A stretch of 64,000 nt of DNA, taken from positions 176,330 to 240,329 of the forward strand of contig CANQDE010000004.1 of NCBI GenBank assembly GCA_947591475.1, read 5' to 3'. Made by a program: the position numbers and the translations under genes. Origin of the DNA: an uncultured Alistipes sp. (GTDB taxonomy: Bacteria; Bacteroidota; Bacteroidia; Bacteroidales; Rikenellaceae). The notes below the pieces were generated by a model. That model ran no database searches, was not told the origin of the DNA, and was given only the letters and a program-made list of their open reading frames with translations. Below, one piece after another: positions 8,772 to 16,566 of this stretch. Numbering within the stretch: the first letter of the stretch is position 1; each line of letters starts with the position of its first letter.

Positions 8772-10971
8772 TGCGGTAGGCTTTCTGCACGCCGCGAATG
8801 CGCAGCATGGAGTGGATCAGTGTGTCGACGATGTTTGCGCCCGGCACCTCGACGGAGACCGTGCCCTGCAAGGTGCCGCCGCTCGTCGATTCGAATGCCA
8901 GCGACCGGATGTTCAGTTTCAGATCGCGGCTGATGACCTCCGTGATGTGGTTCGCCATGCCAGTCGTGTCGGCTGCGATGACGCGGATCGTAACGCGGAA
9001 TGCCCCCTCGGCCGACTTCCGCCAACGGGCTGCGATGATGCGGTAGGGGTAATTTTCCCGCATGCGGCGGGCGTTCGGGCAGTCCGTGCGGTGGATGGTG
9101 ATGCCCGAATTGATGGTGATGAATCCGAAGATGTCGTCGCCCTTAATCGGGTTGCAGCACTTCGCCAGTTTGTATTGGATTTTCGACAGGTCGTCGTCGA
9201 TGACCAAGGCATCTTGCGACGAACTGGCGGAGGGTTCGCGCGTTGCGGCGTTGGCGTTCTTTTGCCGTTCGATCTCCGCGGCTGCGGCCCGCCGCTCTTC
9301 GGCCGCTTCGCCCGACAGATGGCGGACGAGTATCTCCTTGATGCTGCCGAAGTCGATTTTCTGCGTCGCGATCATGGCGTAAACCTCCGTGCCGAGCCGC
9401 AGTTTGAAGTATTTTCCCAAATAGGCGACCGCTTCGTCGATCGTCATGGGGAGCTTCCAGTTTTTCAGCTTGCGTTCCAGCTCCTCGCGACCCATGCGCG
9501 TGTGTTTGGCCTGCTCCTCGCGCAGGAACGATTTGATTTTGGTGCGGGCCTTGGTCGTCGTTACGATGTTGAGCCAGTCGGATTTGGGCGTCTGGTTCTT
9601 CTGGGTCAGAATCTCGACGATGTCGCCGTTGTGGAGCGTTTCGCGGATCGAGACCGCCCGTTGGTTGACCTTGCCGCCGACGCACGAGCATCCGAGCGAC
9701 GTGTGGATGTCGAATGCGAAGTCGAGCAGCGAGGCGCCCTCGGGCAGTTTCCGCAGGTCGCCGTTGGGCGTGAAGACGAAAATTTCGCCCGAAGCCGGTT
9801 TGGCATCGAAACGCTGCGCCAGCGAATGGGTCGTGTCTTCGAGCAGTTCGCGCAGGCGGCCGAGCCACATTTCGCTGGTCTGTGCTCCCTGTCCGACCCC
9901 TTTGTAACGCCAATGGGCGGCGATACCGCGTTCGGCGACGGCGTCCATGCGTTCGGTGCGGATCTGCACCTCGACCCACCGCCCGTCGGCCGAAACCGTC
10001 GTGTGGAGCGATTCGTAGCCGTTCGATTTCGGAATGCTGATCCAGTCGCGCATGCGGGTCGGATTGGGCGTATAGAAGTCCGTTACGATGGAATAGACCG
10101 TCCAGCAGAGCGGTTTTTCCTGCTCGGGCGGACAATCGATGATGATGCGGATGGCGAAGATGTCGTAGACCCCCTCGAACGGCACGTGCTGTTTGTGCAT
10201 CTTCGTCCAGATGGAGAAGATCGACTTCGTGCGGCTTTTGATGTGGTATTTCATCCCCATCGCGTCGAGCCGGTCGGTGATGGGTACTAAAAAGCGGGCG
10301 ATGAAGTTGCGGCGTTCGTCGGCGCTTTCGGCCAGCTTGTGGACGATGTGTTCGTAGTCCTTAGGCTCGAGGTATTTCAGCGCGATGTCTTCCAACTCGC
10401 TTTTGAGCGAATAAAGTCCCAGTTTGTGGGCGATTTGGGCGTAGAGATTCATCGCCTCCCAACTCTTTTTGCGATGCTTCTCGTGGGGGAAGATGTCTAA
10501 CGAACGCATGACCTCCAACCGGTCGGCGAGCTTGATGAGGATGACGCGCGGATCGGTCGAATAGCTGACGATCAGGTCGCGGAAGTTGTCGGCCTGTTCC
10601 GATGAGACTTTCAGTTTGAGTTCGGAGATGTTCGACAGCCCGACCGTGATGCCGACGACCTGTTCGCCGAAACGGTCGTGAATATCCTCCGTCAATTTCA
10701 AAAAATCTTCGGGCGGCAGCTGCTTGTGCGCCAGCCGAACGACGTCGTGCAGAATGGTCGCGACGGTCGAATTGCGTCCGAGACCGATTTCCGAAATGAC
10801 GATTTCCGCTACGGCCACGGCGTGGTCGAGCAACGGCGAACCGTCGTAACGGGTAAGGCCGGCGAGTTTTCCGTCGGCATACTCCAACGCCCCGTCGACC
10901 AACTGCTGCGTCTCCTGCGAAAAGCTGCCCCGTACTAACGAACGGAGCTTTTCATAACGTGAAAAGTCCAT
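8764..10971 (-). CDS. long RelA/SpoT homologue, (p)ppGpp synthetase with degenerate hydrolase domain
   Basis: A 735-residue Rel protein with all five regions: HD (about 25-180), synthetase (about 230-370), TGS (about 400-460), helical/zinc region, and C-terminal ACT (about 660-735). Synthetase motifs are intact: RSKTKSIFSIWTKM, RMRDWIS, NGYESLHTTV and GIAAHWRYK. In the HD domain the histidine HAVAVAE and the pair HD of LHDVV are kept. The Glu-Asp pair that normally follows (HDVxED) reads RL here, and the later LADRLHNMR motif reads LADRLEVMR. Hydrolysis of ppGpp is therefore probably lost or weak. Bacteroidota usually carry a second, bifunctional Rel elsewhere. Confidence 0.9.
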   Translation of the reverse strand: MDFSRYEKLRSLVRGSFSQETQQLVDGALEYADGKLAGLTRYDGSPLLDHAVAVAEIVISEIGLGRNSTVATILHDVVRLAHKQLPPEDFLKLTEDIHDRFGEQVVGITVGLSNISELKLKVSSEQADNFRDLIVSYSTDPRVILIKLADRLEVMRSLDIFPHEKHRKKSWEAMNLYAQIAHKLGLYSLKSELEDIALKYLEPKDYEHIVHKLAESADERRNFIARFLVPITDRLDAMGMKYHIKSRTKSIFSIWTKMHKQHVPFEGVYDIFAIRIIIDCPPEQEKPLCWTVYSIVTDFYTPNPTRMRDWISIPKSNGYESLHTTVSADGRWVEVQIRTERMDAVAERGIAAHWRYKGVGQGAQTSEMWLGRLRELLEDTTHSLAQRFDAKPASGEIFVFTPNGDLRKLPEGASLLDFAFDIHTSLGCSCVGGKVNQRAVSIRETLHNGDIVEILTQKNQTPKSDWLNIVTTTKARTKIKSFLREEQAKHTRMGREELERKLKNWKLPMTIDEAVAYLGKYFKLRLGTEVYAMIATQKIDFGSIKEILVRHLSGEAAEERRAAAAEIERQKNANAATREPSASSSQDALVIDDDLSKIQYKLAKCCNPIKGDDIFGFITINSGITIHRTDCPNARRMRENYPYRIIAARWRKSAEGAFRVTIRVIAADTTGMANHITEVISRDLKLNIRSLAFESTSGGTLQGTVSVEVPGANIVDTLIHSMLRIRGVQKAYRIN

Positions 10972-10997
10972 AACGCTCTCCCCTTAATCCTTGGCGA

Positions 10998-11026
10998 CAA
11001 ATATAGGAAAAAAATTCCTATATTTG
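10998..11026. promoter_or_regulatory. perfect palindrome forming two divergent -7 elements
   Basis: CAAATATAGGAA (10998-11009), five A, then TTCCTATATTTG (11015-11026): a 12-base perfect inverted repeat. Each arm contains TATATTTG, the Bacteroidota -7 element, one facing the Rel gene (ATG at 10971) and one facing the hemolysin III gene (ATG at 11048). Both leaders would be only about 15-20 bases. No TTG is well placed for either side. The site could be a pair of mutually occluding promoters or an operator. Confidence 0.65.
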
Positions 11027-11047
11027 AGACGGAAAGGAGGGCAGGCT

Positions 11048-11719
11048 ATGAAGGAGCGCGAACAGACGACGAAACGGACGATTTATGTCCCAACAGTGGG
11101 CGAGGAGATTGCCAATACAGTGTCGCATGGCGTGATGTCGTTCTTGACTTTGTTGGCGTTGCCTTTCGCTGCGGTCTGGGCTTACGTCCACGATGCGGGT
11201 GGGGTGCTGGCTTCGATTTCGGTGTCGGTTTTCGTGGTGTCGATTTTTCTGATGTTCCTTGCGTCGACTCTTTACCATTCGATGAATCCCCATTCGCGCC
11301 ACAAAGAGGTGTTCCATATCCTCGACCATATTTTCATCTATGTGGCCATTGCCGGAAGCTATACGCCGATCGCCCTGTCGGTCATCGGCGGGTGGCAAGG
11401 CGTCGTCATTACGGCGGTGCAATGGGCGATGGTGCTTTTCGGAATTTTTTATAAGTCGCTGTCACGTAAATCGATACCGGCAATTAGTCTGACCATCTAT
11501 TTGGTGATGGGGTGGACGATTCTTTTTTTTCTGCCGGTCTTTCTGCGGCAGGCTTCGGCACCGTTGGCGGCGCTCATCGCGATCGGCGGATTGTTCTATA
11601 CGCTCGGAGCATGGTTCTATGCCCGTCAAGGGTTCCGTTATCACCATTTGGTTTGGCATTTGCTTATCAATCTGGCGGTCGTTGCCCATTTCATCGGCAT
11701 CGTCTTTTTCCTTTATTGA
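11048..11719 (+). CDS. hemolysin III family (PAQR-like) membrane protein
   Basis: A 223-residue inner-membrane protein with about seven transmembrane helices. It carries the family metal-site motifs: NTVSHGVMS near residue 20, STLYHSMNPH near 75, and HHLVWHLLINL near 200. DHIFIYVAIAGSYTP near residue 95 is the family signature. Homologues (YqfA/HlyIII) belong to the CREST superfamily of predicted membrane hydrolases; hemolysin activity is not general. ATG 11048 is preferred because GGAAAGGAGGG lies just upstream. It is divergent from the Rel gene and followed by a composite repeat. Confidence 0.88.
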   Translation: MKEREQTTKRTIYVPTVGEEIANTVSHGVMSFLTLLALPFAAVWAYVHDAGGVLASISVSVFVVSIFLMFLASTLYHSMNPHSRHKEVFHILDHIFIYVAIAGSYTPIALSVIGGWQGVVITAVQWAMVLFGIFYKSLSRKSIPAISLTIYLVMGWTILFFLPVFLRQASAPLAALIAIGGLFYTLGAWFYARQGFRYHHLVWHLLINLAVVAHFIGIVFFLY

Positions 11720-11722
11720 TTC

Positions 11723-12005
11723 CCCGTTTGAACGGGGCTCCCGATGCGGTGGAACCTGCGCTGTGATTTTCAAGGCTTTCTTCGCTGCCGGCCATTTCGA
11801 ACGGGTCTTTCAAAAGCGGTTTACCAGTTAATAAAAATGCGGCTCTTTGAGCCGTGCGGGCCGAAGCCTCCGCCCGCGGAGGCCCGCCTATCGGCGTCCT
11901 CCGCAGTCTTCGTCCCGCCGCCCCGTTTGAACGGGGTTCCTTATGCGGTGGAGCGTTTCGGCATTTTTCAACGCTTTCTTCGCTACCGACCGTTTTATTA
12001 ACTGG
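11723..12005 (+). repeat. composite repeat B, copy 1 (module C - core B - module C)
   Basis: This fills most of the gap between the hemolysin III gene and the purB 3' end. Module C (about 57 bases, starting GATGCGGTGGA and ending in a CTTTCTTCGCTGCCGGCC-like stretch) lies at 11742-11798 and again at about 11941-11996. Core B lies at 11838-11919: a GCGGCtctttgaGCCG hairpin, then GCCTCCG/CGGAGGC arms, then TCCGCAGTCTTCGTCCCGCC. The block from 11824 to 12005 is bounded by an 11-base inverted repeat, CCAGTTAATAA and TTATTAACTGG. Other copies are at about 15741, 36383 and 41794. Confidence 0.8.
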
Positions 12006-12091
12006 CACGGATCACACCGTTTTTGGGTGAAAAGAAAACAGAGGGGAGCGAAGATGACGATCTGCAGTTTGGTGATGGGCTAACGCGCTAA

Positions 12092-12153
12092 TAAAAAAAC
12101 AGCAGGGAATCTCACGATTGCCTGCTGCCTCCGGAGGTTGCCCTCCGAAACTA
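12092..12153 (-). ncRNA. candidate two-hairpin small RNA behind purB
   Basis: On the minus strand TAAGTTTG (12167-12160) fits TAnnTTTG. The expected start near 12153 would give a transcript of about 60 bases with two clean hairpins: CGGAGG-GCAA-CCTCCG, and CAGCAGG paired with CCTGCTG followed by seven T. The absence of a TTG at the right distance is a weakness. Alternatively both hairpins are simply the 3' end of the purB message. I do not recognise the RNA family. Confidence 0.4.
12093..12127 (-). terminator. intrinsic terminator for purB
   Basis: Read on the minus strand, CAGCAGG (12127-12121) pairs with CCTGCTG (12106-12100) across a 14-base loop and is followed by TTTTTTTATT. It lies about 190 bases past the purB stop codon. 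Confidence 0.75.
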
Positions 12154-12316
12154 CTAACCCAAACTTAAATAAATGAAGAAACCTCACTGCGGTTGCTGTG
12201 CCGCAGCTGTTGAGAGATTGGGCAAATGCTGTGCCAAAGAAGTGGTCTCCCGATGTGAAAAATGCCGTTCTACCCCTTTTGCGACAGGATTGCGACGGCT
12301 CGGAACAATTTCGGCG

Positions 12317-13672
12317 TTATTTCTTTACTCGGTATACGCCCGTATAGGTAGAGGGTGAGAGCGCCCGCAGTTCGGCTTTCACCGCATCCGAAACGGCCAG
12401 CCCGTCGATGAACTCCGCAATCGCCGCTTCGGTGATATGGGTGTTGGTGCGGGTCAGGGCTTTCAGCGCTTCGTAGGGCTTTGGAAATCCCTCGCGCCGC
12501 AGGATGGTCTGGATGCCCTCGGCTACGACCGCCCAGTTGTTCTCCAAATCGCGGTCGAATGCTTCGCGATTGAGAATAAGTTTATTAAGTCCCTTCAGCA
12601 GCGACTGCATGCCGATGATCGAATGGGCCATCGGCACCCCGATGTTGCGCAGGACGGTCGAATCGGTCAGGTCGCGTTGCAGCCGCGAAACGGGCAATTT
12701 GCCAGCGAGATGTCCATAGAGGGCGCCGGCGATGCCGAAATTACCCTCGGCATTCTCGAAGTCGATCGGATTGACCTTGTGCGGCATGGCACTCGACCCC
12801 ACTTCGCCCGCCTTGATGCGCTGTTTGAAGTACTCCATCGAGATGTAAGTCCACATGTCGCGGGCCAGATCGACCAGTATGGTGTCGATGCGGCGCAGAT
12901 TGTCGAAAATAGCCGCAAGGTCGTCGTAATGTTCGATCTGCGTCGTGTATTGCGAGCGGTTCAGCCCGAGTGTGTCGTTCACGAAGCGGTTGGCAAAGGC
13001 CACCCAGTCGATGGCGGGGTAGGCTGCGTGATGGGCATTGAAATTGCCCGTCGCTCCGCCGAATTTGGCCGGAACGGCTATCGCGTGCAGTCGTTCGATT
13101 TGCCGGTCGAGCCGCTCGACGAAAACCTGCATCTCCTTACCCAATACGGTGGGCGAGGCCGGTTGGCCGTGTGTGCGGGCCAGCATCGGAATGTCGCTCC
13201 ATTCGTCTGCCATCGCCGCGAGCTTGTCGTGCAATTCGCCGAACAACGGCATGTAAACCTCGACCAGCGCTTCCTTGAGCGTCAGCGGAATAGCTGTATT
13301 ATTCACATCTTGGGAGGTAAGACCGAAATGAATAAATTCTTTCCATGCGCCGAGCCCCAGTGCTTCCATCTTCTCCTTGACGAGGTATTCGACCGCCTTT
13401 ACGTCGTGGTTCGTGGTCGCCTCGATTTCCTTCACGCGGCGGGCGTCGTCGAGCGTAAAATCGGTGTAGATGGCGCGCAGCGCGGCGAATTTCGAGGCAT
13501 CGACGTCGGCGAGCTGCGGCAACGGCAATTCGCACAAGGCGATGAAGTATTCGATTTCGATGCGGACGCGGTAGCGGATCAAGGCCGCTTCGGAAAAATA
13601 ATCGGCCAGTTTTTCCGTTTTGTTGCGGTAGCGCCCGTCGACGGGCGAGATGGCGGTGAGCGGTTCGAGCAT
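12317..13672 (-). CDS. purB: adenylosuccinate lyase
   Basis: A 451-residue member of the fumarase/aspartase superfamily that performs two beta-eliminations in purine synthesis, releasing fumarate from SAICAR and from adenylosuccinate. The superfamily signature GSSAMPHKVNP lies near residue 292 and is followed by IDFENAEGN, which is typical of PurB. The N-terminus LTAISPVDGRYRNKT and the TSQDVNNTA motif near residue 117 are also characteristic. The start is supported by a TATTTTTG element at 13705-13698. It is a single-gene unit; its transcript seems to end at the hairpin near 12100. Confidence 0.96.
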   Translation of the reverse strand: MLEPLTAISPVDGRYRNKTEKLADYFSEAALIRYRVRIEIEYFIALCELPLPQLADVDASKFAALRAIYTDFTLDDARRVKEIEATTNHDVKAVEYLVKEKMEALGLGAWKEFIHFGLTSQDVNNTAIPLTLKEALVEVYMPLFGELHDKLAAMADEWSDIPMLARTHGQPASPTVLGKEMQVFVERLDRQIERLHAIAVPAKFGGATGNFNAHHAAYPAIDWVAFANRFVNDTLGLNRSQYTTQIEHYDDLAAIFDNLRRIDTILVDLARDMWTYISMEYFKQRIKAGEVGSSAMPHKVNPIDFENAEGNFGIAGALYGHLAGKLPVSRLQRDLTDSTVLRNIGVPMAHSIIGMQSLLKGLNKLILNREAFDRDLENNWAVVAEGIQTILRREGFPKPYEALKALTRTNTHITEAAIAEFIDGLAVSDAVKAELRALSPSTYTGVYRVKK

Positions 13673-13697
13673 GGTTCGTTTTGTCAGTTTGTCGGGT

Positions 13698-13705
13698 CAA
13701 AAATA
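13698..13705 (-). promoter_or_regulatory. -7 element for purB
   Basis: TATTTTTG on the minus strand (13705 to 13698) fits TAnnTTTG and would start a leader of about 20 bases before the purB ATG at 13672. No TTG is seen at the usual distance. Confidence 0.45.
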
Positions 13706-13715
13706 CGATAATTAA

Positions 13716-13745
13716 TTGAATTACGCATATTTTTACCTACCTTTG
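13716..13745 (+). promoter_or_regulatory. promoter of the DUF4834-mla operon
   Basis: TTG at 13716-13718, 19-base spacer, TACCTTTG at 13738-13745: a full match to the Bacteroidota consensus, with about 20 bases of leader before the ATG at 13771. Confidence 0.75.
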
Positions 13746-13770
13746 TCGAACGTTAAAGAAATAGGTTGGA

Positions 13771-14199
13771 ATGAGGTTTCTGATGGCAATCGTCGATGCT
13801 TTGGTCGGCTTCGTGCAGCGCAATCCGCTGACTGTCTTGGTGATATTGTTGCTGGCTCTCGGGGCGCCCGCGCTGTTGAAGGGCATCGCTACGTTCGTGC
13901 TCTATCTGATTTTCGGGTTCCTGTTGACCGGCGTATTGCTGCTGTTGCTGTTCGGGTGGCGCGTCCGTACGATGCAGCGGCGCATGGAGGAGCAGATGAA
14001 CGAAGAATTCGGCCGCAGCGAGAACCGGAGCACCTCCGGTCCAGGCGGTTTCCGAGCATCGTGGGGCCGTTCTTCGCGAGCGCATCGCGAAGGGGAAGTC
14101 CGTGTTTACAAGACCTCCGATGCCCCCGAAAAACGAGTGGCCAACGATGTGGGCGATTACGTGGAGTTCGAGGAAACCCGCGAGAAAGATGCCAATTAG
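13771..14199 (+). CDS. DUF4834 family membrane protein
   Basis: A 142-residue protein with two hydrophobic helices (about 19-35 and 39-61), a basic stop-transfer stretch (WRVRTMQRR) and a soluble acidic tail. The tail ends EVRVYKTSDAPEKRVANDVG plus YVEFEE, the hallmark of DUF4834, a family confined to Bacteroidota. The function is unknown. In this phylum it commonly precedes the Mla-like ABC genes, as here, which suggests but does not prove a link to lipid transport at the inner membrane. An alternative ATG is at 13783. Confidence 0.82.
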   Translation: MRFLMAIVDALVGFVQRNPLTVLVILLLALGAPALLKGIATFVLYLIFGFLLTGVLLLLLFGWRVRTMQRRMEEQMNEEFGRSENRSTSGPGGFRASWGRSSRAHREGEVRVYKTSDAPEKRVANDVGDYVEFEETREKDAN

Positions 14200-14250
14200 C
14201 ATTCCGACCCAGCAAGTAATAAATCGGTATTTAGCATTCCAACCAAGTTA

Positions 14251-14991
14251 ATGAAACTTTTCGAACTGATCGGGCGTTATTTTCTGTTGATGGGCAAGGT
14301 CTTTTCCCGTCCCGAAAAGAGCGCCATCTACCGGCGGCGCATCCTCTACGAAATGGAGTCGCTCGGACTTAATTCCATCGGCCTGACCGCTATCATTTCG
14401 GTCTTCATCGGCGCCGTCATCACCTTGCAAATGTGCATCAACCTCGATTCGCCGTTCATTCCCCAGTCGCTCATCGGTTACGCCACGCGCGAAACCATGA
14501 TTTTGGAATTTTCATCGACCGTCGTCGCGTTGATCCTCTCCGGCAAGGTGGGGTCGAGCATCGCCTCGGAAATCGGCACGATGCGCATCACCGAGCAAAT
14601 CGACGCATTGGAAATTATGGGTGTCAATTCGGCCTCGTATCTGATTCTGCCCAAAATCGTGGCGGCCGTTTTCTTCTTCCCGCTGCTGACCATCCTTTCC
14701 ATTGGTATCGGCATCCTCGGCGGATGGGCCATCGCCTATCTGACGGGCATCATGATCCCGTCGGACTACATCGACGGCCTGCTGCTCGATTTCAAGTCCT
14801 ATTCGATTGTCTATTCGCTCATCAAGACGGCTGTGTTCGCCTACATCATCACTTCGGTGTCGGCTTTCTACGGCTACTACGCGAAGGGCAATTCGCTGGA
14901 GGTGGGCGCCGCCTCGACGCGGGCCGTGGTCGCCAGCTCCATCGTCATCATGATTTTCAACCTGATACTGACGCAGTTGCTTCTGATATGA
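14251..14991 (+). CDS. mlaE: MlaE-family lipid ABC transporter permease
   Basis: A 246-residue polytopic inner-membrane protein with about five or six helices and the MlaE/DUF140 signature GKVGSSIASEIGTMRITEQIDALE-type segment near residues 98-122. Its partner ATPase overlaps its stop codon by four bases (ATGA). In the Mla pathway such a pair moves glycerophospholipids between outer and inner membrane with an MlaD substrate-binding protein. No mlaD is next to them here, so it must lie elsewhere or be absent. Direction of transport is not inferable. Confidence 0.93.
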   Translation: MKLFELIGRYFLLMGKVFSRPEKSAIYRRRILYEMESLGLNSIGLTAIISVFIGAVITLQMCINLDSPFIPQSLIGYATRETMILEFSSTVVALILSGKVGSSIASEIGTMRITEQIDALEIMGVNSASYLILPKIVAAVFFFPLLTILSIGIGILGGWAIAYLTGIMIPSDYIDGLLLDFKSYSIVYSLIKTAVFAYIITSVSAFYGYYAKGNSLEVGAASTRAVVASSIVIMIFNLILTQLLLI

Positions 14992-15737
14992 TACATGCGG
15001 AACATATCGTCAAGTCGTTCGACGGGCGCACCGTGCTCGACGACGTGTCGGTCGAGTTCGAAACCGGCAAGACGAATCTCATCATCGGCCGCAGCGGCTC
15101 GGGCAAGACGGTGCTGCTCAAAACGCTGGTCGGCCTGCACGAACCCGATCGGGGCGATGTGTGGTACGACGATGTGAATTTCACGCAGTTGGGCTTCCGC
15201 GAGCGCAAGGCCATCCGCAAGGACATCGGCATGATTTTCCAAGGCGGGGCGCTTTTAGACAGCTCGACCGTGGAGGAGAACGTCAAACTGCCGCTCGACC
15301 TCTTCACCCGCCAATCGGAGGAGGAGAAGATGGAACGGGTCAATTTCTGTCTGCAACGTGTCCGGCTGGAAAATGCGAACAAGCACTATCCGGCGGAACT
15401 GTCGGGCGGCATGATTAAACGAGTAGCCATAGCGCGGGCCATTGTGCTGAATCCGCGCTACTTGTTCTGCGATGAACCCAACTCGGGTCTCGATCCGCAG
15501 ACCTCCATCGTGATAGACAACCTGATTCACGACATTACGCACGAGTATGGCATGACGACCATCATCAATACTCACGACATGAACTCGGTGATGGAGATTG
15601 GCGAAAAGATCGTCTATATCTACGAAGGCCGCAAGTGGTGGGAGGGCACGAAAGAGGATATTTTACATGCCGAGAACCGCGAACTGAATGATTTTGTATT
15701 TGCGTCGGCGATGGCGAAACGTGCCCGCGCCTTTTAG
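14988..15737 (+). CDS. mlaF: MlaF-family lipid ABC transporter ATP-binding protein
   Basis: A 249-residue ABC ATPase. Walker A GRSGSGKTVLL is near residue 34, the ABC signature LSGGMIKRVAIARAI near 138 with the Mla-type Met after SGG, Walker B YLFCDEPNSGLDP near 159, and the switch histidine in NTHDM near 197. The ATG at 14988 overlaps the mlaE stop, a classic translational coupling. A longer frame upstream lies inside mlaE and is rejected. It ends the DUF4834-mlaE-mlaF operon and is followed directly by composite repeat B. Confidence 0.94.
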   Translation: MIHAEHIVKSFDGRTVLDDVSVEFETGKTNLIIGRSGSGKTVLLKTLVGLHEPDRGDVWYDDVNFTQLGFRERKAIRKDIGMIFQGGALLDSSTVEENVKLPLDLFTRQSEEEKMERVNFCLQRVRLENANKHYPAELSGGMIKRVAIARAIVLNPRYLFCDEPNSGLDPQTSIVIDNLIHDITHEYGMTTIINTHDMNSVMEIGEKIVYIYEGRKWWEGTKEDILHAENRELNDFVFASAMAKRARAF

Positions 15738-15740
15738 AAG

Positions 15741-16109
15741 GCGTTCCTTATGCGGTAGACCCTTCATTTGCTTTCGGAGGTCATCTTCGCTGCCCACCGT
15801 TTCCTTTTTATCCTAAAACGGTGCGCTCCGTGCCAGTTAATAATAATGCGGCCCGCTGGGCCGCGCGGGCCGAAGCCTCCGCCCGCGGAGGCCCGCCTAT
15901 CGGCGTTCTCTCCGCAGTCTTCGTCCCGCGCCTTTTGAAAGCCCCGTTTGAACGGGGTTCCTTATGCAGTAGCCCGTTATCTTGCTTTTCATCATTATCG
16001 TTGCTGCCGACCGTTTCTAAATAAAATGGGGAACAGTAGGCAGCGAAGAAAGCGTTGAAAAACGTCGAAACATTCCACCGCATAGGGAAACCCGTTCAAA
16101 CGGGGCGGC
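15741..16109 (+). repeat. composite repeat B, copy 2, with an inverted third module C
   Basis: Module C at about 15749-15804, CCGTGCCAGTTAATAA at about 15828-15843, core B at 15848-15932, and the second module C at about 15961-16018. A third module C lies inverted at about 16031-16086 and is continued by an inverted CCCCGTTTGAAC phrase to 16109. The segments about 15942-16018 and 16033-16109 therefore form a large imperfect inverted repeat with arms near 75 bases. The copy follows mlaF on the same strand, as all B copies follow plus-strand genes. No coding frame is credible here. Confidence 0.78.
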
Positions 16110-16192
16110 GCGGACAATTTCTTTTATTTCTGTTGTGGGTCGTCTAATACCTCAAGATTCGATAAAAGATTTGTCTGCGCTTTTTTTGTCTG
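16107..16192 (+). repeat. long-hairpin direct repeat, first copy
   Basis: GCGCGGACAATTTCTTTTAT at the left pairs almost fully with ATAAAAGATTTGTCTGCGC at the right, a near 20-bp stem, followed by a T7 run. The loop carries GGGTCGTCTAATACCTCAAG. A second copy with a different but still pairing stem lies at 16400-16487. It could be a terminator, a structured RNA or a recombination site. Confidence 0.65.
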
Positions 16193-16399
16193 ACAATTAT
16201 TGTTATATTTGTTTCGTAAAACCAACCGAATCGCCTATGGGAAAATAACGGATCATTTCGTGTGAAAATTCGCCGTATCGGTGCCCGATGAATTGCGCCG
16301 ATACGAATATATAAGAAGCGCATCGGCTTTTTTCTCAACTCTTGAAAATTAGACACTTTCGAGTAATGAATGAAGAAAAGTTGATGTTCGCGTCGTTCG
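16193..16399. other. AT-rich spacer between the two long hairpins, no gene seen
   Basis: About 200 bases with a TATATTTG at 16204-16211 lacking a well-placed TTG. There is a hairpin CGTATCGG/CCGATACG at about 16273-16304, and a partial inverted copy of the hairpin loop (CTCTTGAAAATTAGACAC, about 16336-16353). Short frames on either strand have no convincing features. The segment 16138-16353 is bounded by imperfect inverted ends, as a small non-autonomous element might be. Confidence 0.4.
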
Positions 16400-16487
16400 G
16401 CGCGGACATTATCTTTTGTCTTTCATTACGGGTCGTCTAATACCTCAAGAGTGGATAAAGGATTTTGTCCGCGTTTTTTGTGTCCGT
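16400..16487 (+). repeat. long-hairpin direct repeat, second copy
   Basis: GCGCGGACATTATCTTTT on the left pairs with AAAGGATTTTGTCCGCG on the right, followed by TTTTTTG. The same loop phrase GGTCGTCTAATACCTCAAGA is kept. Stem bases differ from the first copy but still pair (for example CGCGGACA with TGTCCGCG). It ends about 80 bases before the Sel1 gene. Confidence 0.65.
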
Positions 16488-16566
16488 ATTCGAACCCTCG
16501 TATCCGAATTTCGCACCCGACCCTTGTGCCCGTCCGTATCCGTCCCGTAAACTCCGAAAAACAGCC

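Noticed and set aside
12173..12358. A 61-residue plus-strand frame starting MKKPHCGCCAAAVERLGKCC, rich in cysteine
   Set aside because: It runs antisense into the purB 3' end and over the candidate sRNA promoter, has no plus-strand TAnnTTTG promoter, and its Cys-rich half reflects a GC-rich stem (CTGCGG/CCGCAG). Kept only as a note.
16144..16356. A 70-residue minus-strand frame across the hairpin repeats
   Set aside because: It consists of repeat sequence and basic, low-information residues; no start context or homology.
16368..16442. A 24-codon frame MNEEKLMFASFG ending inside the hairpin loop
   Set aside because: The first hairpin copy does not keep the frame (one base shorter), so the shared sequence is more likely structural than coding.
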